From an uncultured bacterium (GTDB lineage Bacteria; Bacteroidota; Bacteroidia; Bacteroidales; Marinifilaceae): a DNA stretch of 17,674 nt. Position numbers and translations under genes: made by a program. Of the stretch, positions 13,181-17,674 are shown piece by piece (the first letter of the stretch is position 1; every line of letters starts with the position of its first letter). Location of the stretch: positions 1 to 17,674 of the forward strand of contig CAJMQA010000030.1 of the NCBI GenBank assembly GCA_905215395.1, written 5' to 3'. The notes beneath the pieces are model-generated. The model had not been told where the DNA came from, made no database searches, and worked only from the letters and a program-made list of their open reading frames with translations.

Positions 13181-16100
13181 TTAAAATTCCAGTTTCACTC
13201 CGACGGAGAATGTTTTGCTTAAAGGATAAGGATCTTGATTGCGGGTATATCCTGCCAGACCGGCATTTGTATCCAGGACTTCCGGATCGAGTCCCGGCCA
13301 TTTCGTAAGGGTCCAGATATTGGATACGGAGGCAAAAACCACTGCCGACTGGATGTTCCATTTTTGGAGGAAGGTCTGGGGAACTGTATAGGAAAGGTTG
13401 ATGTTTTTCAGCCTCAGGTAAGAGGTGCTGAAAACGGTCCTGTCTGATGTGCGGTTGTTGGAGCTGGGATCGTTGCATACCAGCCGGGCATACCGGGCGT
13501 CTTTGTTTTCCGGGGTCCAGGTGTTTTCGTACCTTTCACGCAGAATGCTTTGTCCCAAAGTACCGTAGGTGCTTAGATTATCCATCAGGGCTTTGGTTCC
13601 TTTGGAGAATTGGAATGCTACCGACAGGTTGAAATTTTTGTAACTGACGCTATTCAGGAATCCTCCGAAAAATTGGGGTTCCGGATTTGCGATAATGGCT
13701 TTGTCGTCGCTGTTGATGACACCGTCTCCATTGATGTCTTTGAATTTATAATCGCCTGCGCCTGTACTGGCTTCCTGGTAGTAATTTACGTTGGGATTCT
13801 TTTCGTGTGCTTTTTGGTTGAGCCGGGCCACTTCTTCATCTGTCTGGAAGATTTTTTCGACTACATAGCCCTTCAGTATACCTGCAGGTTTACCTTTTTC
13901 GTAAGCTTGCATTTGCCAGGGGTTCAGGTCGGCATTATTAAAGCTTACCACCTTATTGCGGTTGAAAGCGATATTAAACCTGGAGCTCCAGGTCACCTCT
14001 TTGTTTCTGATGATATCCCCGCCAATTTCAAATTCCATTCCTTTGTTCGACATATCCATCAGGTTGGAATAAAAGATGGTCGCTCCTGTTTCATAAGGGA
14101 AAGGAGAGGGTGACAGGGCTCCGCTGGTGAAGCGGGAATAGGCGTCGATGCTTCCGGACAGGCGGTAGTCGAAGAGGGAAAAATCAATACCTCCGTTATA
14201 CTCTCTGGTCATTTCCCATTTTACGTCCCTGTTGGGGTAGGTGGAACTGGGTATTATTCCCGGTTTTCCCTCATAGATTGTGGAGCTGGTGCGGGTAAAG
14301 AATTGCAGGTAGGTAAAATCGTCCACATTGGTCGATCCCGTTTGTCCGATGCTGAAACGCCATTTCAGGTCGTTCAGCCAGGTCAGATTTTCCATAAATT
14401 TTTCCTGGCTCATTCTCCAGCCCAGGGAGAAGGCGGGAAAGTAGGCGCGTTTGTTGCCCGGTCCGAATTTCGATGAAATATCGGACCGAAAATTGAATTC
14501 GGCCAGGTATTTCTCGTCGTAGTTGTAGCTGGCACGTGCAAATACAGAATTCAGTCCGCTCCTGCTTTTACCACCACTATAGCTGTCACATTGGCCGGCA
14601 GAAGAGATATTGGTCAGGATTTCATCGTCCGGAAAATAAGCGAAGTTATAACCGCTGCTTTCCAGAAAAATACGGTCCCAGGCATAACCGGCCATAAAGG
14701 AAGCGCGGTGTTTGCCGATGTTCAGGTCGTAGTCGGCCCGGAAAGTGACAGAACTGGTGGCTGTCTGGCTGGTGTTCTCGTCTAGGATGTTTCTCGGAGT
14801 TTTTCCATTGGGAGTTTCGAAGTCATCTGTTGCATAGGTAGGTGTGAACCAACTGCCGTGGTCGTTGAACATGGAAATGTTAATGTCTCCCCTGATTTTC
14901 AGATTATCGATGACTTTGTATTCCAGGTTGGCATTGCCGGAGAATTGAGAAGAGCTGTTGTCGTTCCGCTGTCCCCGGCTGGCGACCGGATTGGCTAGAT
15001 TGCCGGGTTGTCCGTAACCCAATGTACCGTCGCCTGTCCCCCAGTTGCCGTCTTCGTTCTTTATCGGGACGTCGGGACGGAAGGCCCATTCCTGGGTTGA
15101 GACCCGATATCCATAGATTGCGCTGCCTAATTTCCGTTTGGAGTAAGTATAACTCAGGGACACTCCTGTTTTGAAGCGTTTGGAGATATCGGAGTCCAAG
15201 GCTAAGCGGGCTCCGTAACGTTCCATCTTTTCGTTGATAAAGAGGCCTTCTTGATTCGTGGCATTGAAAGAGAAGGAATAGTTGGTGCTTTCCGATCCGC
15301 CCCGGACACCGACATTGTATTGGTGACTAATGGCGTTTTTGTTCTGGATTTCATCGACCCAGTTTGTATTGGCTTTTCCGAAGTAGTCTTCGTTGATCTG
15401 ATTGTATTTGAAGACCAGATTACCTTCGTTGTCCGTTTCCTGGCGGATACCCAGGTCGATGTAAGGAATGTTCATCATTTCGGCTGTTTTCTGGTCCATA
15501 AATCCCGGAGAGTAAGCCAGCGAATAAGGGTCGACCTGTCCACGGTTGACTGCATCGATGGTGCCCCGGATGATCTGATCGTTCAGGCGGATGAATTCAG
15601 TCCGGTTGAGAGGCTTGTATTTCTTTACCGGATTTCCGACCGATAGGGTATAGCCGGCATTGATTTTCATTTTCTGGTTGCGTTGTCCGTTGACTGTATT
15701 GACGATGATCACTCCGTTAGCCCCCCGGGAGCCGTAGATAGAGGTGGCAGCGGCGTCTTTCAGTACGTCTATGCTTTTGATGTCGTTGGGGGAGATGGTC
15801 AGCAGGGGATTCAGGATGTCCGGGTTCTTATTCAGAAAAAAGGGAACCCCGTCGATGACATAAAGTGGTTCGTTGGTGCTGCCGGAGACGGGCGAAGTGA
15901 TTCCCCGGATATTGATTGTGGAGGCGGAACCCGGTTTTCCGGAGCTTTGTTGCACGAGGACTCCCTTGATGGCCCCTCCCAGGAGATTGTCGAAAGTGGC
16001 TGTCCCGTTGTTGTATTTTTCCATGTCTTTGCCCGATACCGAGGAGACCGAACTGGTGACGTCGCGTTTGGATTTGGTTCCGTAACCGATAACGACAACA

Positions 16101-16738
16101 TTTTGTAACAGAACAATGTCTTCCCGCAGGGTAACATCGTGCCGGGTATCCCTTTGGGCATCAAAATTGTAAACTATTTTCTGCATGCCGACAAAAGAGT
16201 AGGTAATCTCTACCCTGGAACCTTTGGCTATGGATAGCTGATAATTACCGTCGATGTCCGTGACAGTTCCGGTACTGGTGTTCCCCAGAAAAACCGTTAC
16301 TCCTGGTAATGGCTGTCCTGAAGGGTCTGTTACGGTTCCGCTGAGTCTGACCGTTTCCTGCTGCGCCTGAGGAATACCGGGACGTGAGGTGATGTAGATG
16401 ACATCGCTTTCAAAAGAGGCCTGATAGGGAGTATCCCGGAAGATCCGGTTCAGGATTTCTGATACACTTTGTTTGTCGGCTTTGACATCCTGCGGTTGTA
16501 TGCCTTTGATGTCTTTCTCATTGTATACAAAACGCAGTCCGGTCTGTTTCCAGATTTCCTGAAACAGGGTGTTGATATCGCATTGTTTCAGATTCAGTGA
16601 AATCAGATGATTTTGTGAGTAACCCGTCGCATTGGCTCCCAATACGAAAAACAGCATAAAAATTGAGAATAACTTCATGATTCTGACAATTTTTAATCTT
16701 TTCCGGCCTGAAAAGGCATAGATTTGATTACATTTCAT
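13181..16738 (-). CDS. SusC/RagA-family TonB-dependent transporter with STN signalling domain (SusC2)
   Basis: The frame is open back to 16840, but ATG at 16738 (1185 residues) matches the SusC1 start (MKxNQIYAxSGRKRLKIVRI), and the region upstream is the conserved non-coding leader. A long basic N-region and the signal core (MKLFSIFMLFFVLG) are followed by STN (about 46-117), a CarboxypepD_reg-like domain (about 130-212, GQPLPGVTVFLG), VVVIGYGTKSKRDV, the plug (LYVIDGVP, GSRGANGVIIVN), the barrel and terminal VGVKLEF. An EF-hand-like DINGDGVINSDD is present near the C-terminus. Plug and early barrel are nearly identical to SusC1, while some barrel segments (such as after KRKLG and around the LDENTSQ stretch) differ strongly. 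It imports an unknown ligand with SusD2 and probably signals through STN to a FecR protein. First gene of module II, 130 nt after TlpA-D. Confidence 0.96.
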   Translation of the reverse strand: MKCNQIYAFSGRKRLKIVRIMKLFSIFMLFFVLGANATGYSQNHLISLNLKQCDINTLFQEIWKQTGLRFVYNEKDIKGIQPQDVKADKQSVSEILNRIFRDTPYQASFESDVIYITSRPGIPQAQQETVRLSGTVTDPSGQPLPGVTVFLGNTSTGTVTDIDGNYQLSIAKGSRVEITYSFVGMQKIVYNFDAQRDTRHDVTLREDIVLLQNVVVIGYGTKSKRDVTSSVSSVSGKDMEKYNNGTATFDNLLGGAIKGVLVQQSSGKPGSASTINIRGITSPVSGSTNEPLYVIDGVPFFLNKNPDILNPLLTISPNDIKSIDVLKDAAATSIYGSRGANGVIIVNTVNGQRNQKMKINAGYTLSVGNPVKKYKPLNRTEFIRLNDQIIRGTIDAVNRGQVDPYSLAYSPGFMDQKTAEMMNIPYIDLGIRQETDNEGNLVFKYNQINEDYFGKANTNWVDEIQNKNAISHQYNVGVRGGSESTNYSFSFNATNQEGLFINEKMERYGARLALDSDISKRFKTGVSLSYTYSKRKLGSAIYGYRVSTQEWAFRPDVPIKNEDGNWGTGDGTLGYGQPGNLANPVASRGQRNDNSSSQFSGNANLEYKVIDNLKIRGDINISMFNDHGSWFTPTYATDDFETPNGKTPRNILDENTSQTATSSVTFRADYDLNIGKHRASFMAGYAWDRIFLESSGYNFAYFPDDEILTNISSAGQCDSYSGGKSRSGLNSVFARASYNYDEKYLAEFNFRSDISSKFGPGNKRAYFPAFSLGWRMSQEKFMENLTWLNDLKWRFSIGQTGSTNVDDFTYLQFFTRTSSTIYEGKPGIIPSSTYPNRDVKWEMTREYNGGIDFSLFDYRLSGSIDAYSRFTSGALSPSPFPYETGATIFYSNLMDMSNKGMEFEIGGDIIRNKEVTWSSRFNIAFNRNKVVSFNNADLNPWQMQAYEKGKPAGILKGYVVEKIFQTDEEVARLNQKAHEKNPNVNYYQEASTGAGDYKFKDINGDGVINSDDKAIIANPEPQFFGGFLNSVSYKNFNLSVAFQFSKGTKALMDNLSTYGTLGQSILRERYENTWTPENKDARYARLVCNDPSSNNRTSDRTVFSTSYLRLKNINLSYTVPQTFLQKWNIQSAVVFASVSNIWTLTKWPGLDPEVLDTNAGLAGYTRNQDPYPLSKTFSVGVKLEF

Positions 16739-16791
16739 AAATTTGTAGTTAGAAATTTGACTTATAAAATTCTGGAAGATTGGTGAAATAT

Positions 16792-16839
16792 TCCGGAATT
16801 TTGATTTTCTGACTGGAAATGTGCAACCATTTCCAGTCA
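16792..16839 (-). promoter_or_regulatory. Conserved susC leader: hairpin plus AATTCCGGA box (copy 2)
   Basis: A perfect 12-bp inverted repeat, TGACTGGAAATG (16810-16821) and CATTTCCAGTCA (16828-16839), has a 6-nt loop. AATTCCGGA follows on the minus strand (16800-16792), 54 nt before the susC2 ATG. It lies 30 nt after the TlpA-D stop, so alone it would be called a terminator. The matching element before susC1, far from any upstream gene end, argues that it belongs to the susC leader. Both roles may apply. Confidence 0.6.
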
Positions 16840-16868
16840 TTTTTTTATCTTTATTTTGTGGCTAGGTG

Positions 16869-17674
16869 TTATTTCCCTGTTTTTCCACACAGATTTTCCA
16901 GTTCGGCATCGAGGAAAGCCCCTCTCATATTAGTTTTGTATATTCGTCCTTCCTGATCGAGCAGGATGCAGTGGGGAACTCCCATGACGTTGTAAACCGT
17001 CCGGCTTGGTCCCTGTTTTGTACCTTCGGGATCATCGAGCTGTGGCCAGCTCATTTTTTCTTCCCCGAGTGCTTTCTGCCAGTCTTTGTTTTTCTCGTCT
17101 ATAGATACGCTGACAATTTCAAATCCTTTGTCCTTATACTCTTTATACACGTGCTTCAGATGAGGGATTTCACCCCGGCAGGGACCGCACCAGGAAGCCC
17201 AGAATTCCAGCATCACGTATTTCCCCCGGGGAATGTATTGGGATAGCTTAACCCTTTTTCCTTCAGTATTGGTGAGCTCGATATCCTGATAAGGTTCGCC
17301 TATGGCAATTTTCCGGGCTATTCCGGCTTCAGTTTTCAACTCTGTTATTTTGGGACTGTCCCCCCAGACTTTACTAAGCGCTTCTGCCAGTCCGTCGATT
17401 TGTGCGGCAGTTAGTGTGACATCTTGCCCCAGGTATTGTGTCATCATCAGGTCGTAGGCCACAATGGAGGCTGGGTACTTGCGGATAAAATCAAGGGTGA
17501 TTTTATCTTTCTTCGCCCTGATGTCTGAGATTTGCCGGGCCAGCCGGATACCTTCTGCTGTGTTGAAAATTCCGTTCAGTGCCGGTTGGTGGTATTTGGT
17601 CAGGTATTCATTGTCCAACTGGCTGAGTTCTTTATTTAACCTGGCCACGGATTTTTGGTAGCTCTGGTGGAGAT
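16869..17674 (-). CDS. TlpA-like thioredoxin-fold protein (TlpA-D), partial, N-terminus beyond window
   Basis: The reading frame is open to the right edge and continues the family alignment there (LHQSYQKSVARLNKE), so the GTG at 17648 is an internal valine, not a start. About 268 codons are visible: the helical middle region and the whole C-terminal thioredoxin domain with FWASWCGPCRGE, cis-proline in GVPHC, and the tail LCGKTGK. It keeps the unusual Cys two residues after the cis-proline but has Asp where A and C have the extra Cys (QLDDP). Closest to TlpA-B in the body and to TlpA-C in the tail. It presumably closes a third SusC-SusD-TlpA module lying to the right, since it precedes the SusC2 leader. 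Membrane anchoring cannot be judged because the N-terminus is missing. Confidence 0.92.
   Translation of the reverse strand, partial: LHQSYQKSVARLNKELSQLDNEYLTKYHQPALNGIFNTAEGIRLARQISDIRAKKDKITLDFIRKYPASIVAYDLMMTQYLGQDVTLTAAQIDGLAEALSKVWGDSPKITELKTEAGIARKIAIGEPYQDIELTNTEGKRVKLSQYIPRGKYVMLEFWASWCGPCRGEIPHLKHVYKEYKDKGFEIVSVSIDEKNKDWQKALGEEKMSWPQLDDPEGTKQGPSRTVYNVMGVPHCILLDQEGRIYKTNMRGAFLDAELENLCGKTGK

Noticed and set aside
12960..13478. 172-codon minus-strand open frame across the SusC2/SusD2 junction
   Set aside because: It overlaps the ends of two well-supported genes in another frame, has shadow-like composition, and shows no domain.
16739..16840. Longer SusC2 start at 16840
   Set aside because: The added residues come from the conserved non-coding leader hairpin and AATTCCGGA box, and SusC1 has no matching extension.
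17646..17648. GTG start for the right-edge TlpA
   Set aside because: Upstream codons continue the family alignment to the window edge, so the gene is partial and the GTG is an internal Val.

Overview
The window looks like a chromosomal stretch from a gut-type member of the Bacteroidota (order Bacteroidales). The evidence is two SusC/SusD pairs, a FecR-like anti-sigma factor with the Bacteroidetes C-terminal extension, TlpA/DUF4369-type thioredoxin lipoproteins, AT-rich intergenic gaps and few Shine-Dalgarno sites. An Odoribacteraceae-like genus (Odoribacter, Butyricimonas) is my best guess from general knowledge of such SusCD-TlpA clusters; nothing in the window proves it.

Left edge (1-1500): a partial minus-strand gene for a CDGSH iron-sulfur protein diverges from a plus-strand gene for a 262-residue lipoprotein of unknown function. 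The latter converges on the main cluster across a strong bidirectional hairpin (1465-1495).

Main cluster (1502-17674, all minus strand, so transcription runs right to left): a partial TlpA gene (copy D) enters from the right edge. Module II follows: SusC2 (start corrected to 16738), SusD2, TlpA-C, then a hairpin terminator (10481-10510). A lone FecR-like gene comes next with no sigma-factor gene beside it, then a 356-bp intergenic region carrying an inverted array of 9-bp repeats. Module I comes last: SusC1, SusD1, TlpA-B, TlpA-A. Modules I and II are clearly paralogous, and the partial TlpA-D implies a further module upstream. TlpA-A pairs with C and TlpA-B with D, except at their C-terminal tails.

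How it may work: both SusC proteins carry an N-terminal STN signalling domain of the kind that contacts FecR-type anti-sigma factors. The likely logic is that ligand binding at the SusCD outer-membrane complex signals through STN to FecR and an ECF sigma factor encoded elsewhere. TonB-driven import would then deliver the substrate to a periplasm stocked with CGPC thioredoxin-fold proteins. No glycosidase, lyase or peptidase lies in the window, so this is not a classical polysaccharide utilisation locus; the cargo is unknown.

Signals beyond the genes: a shared leader (hairpin plus AATTCCGGA box) at the same distance upstream of both susC genes; a near-identical 84-nt start of both susC genes with no synonymous differences; near-identical DNA around the TlpA active site in all four copies; a 25-bp palindrome before fecR; and the 9-bp inverted repeat array.
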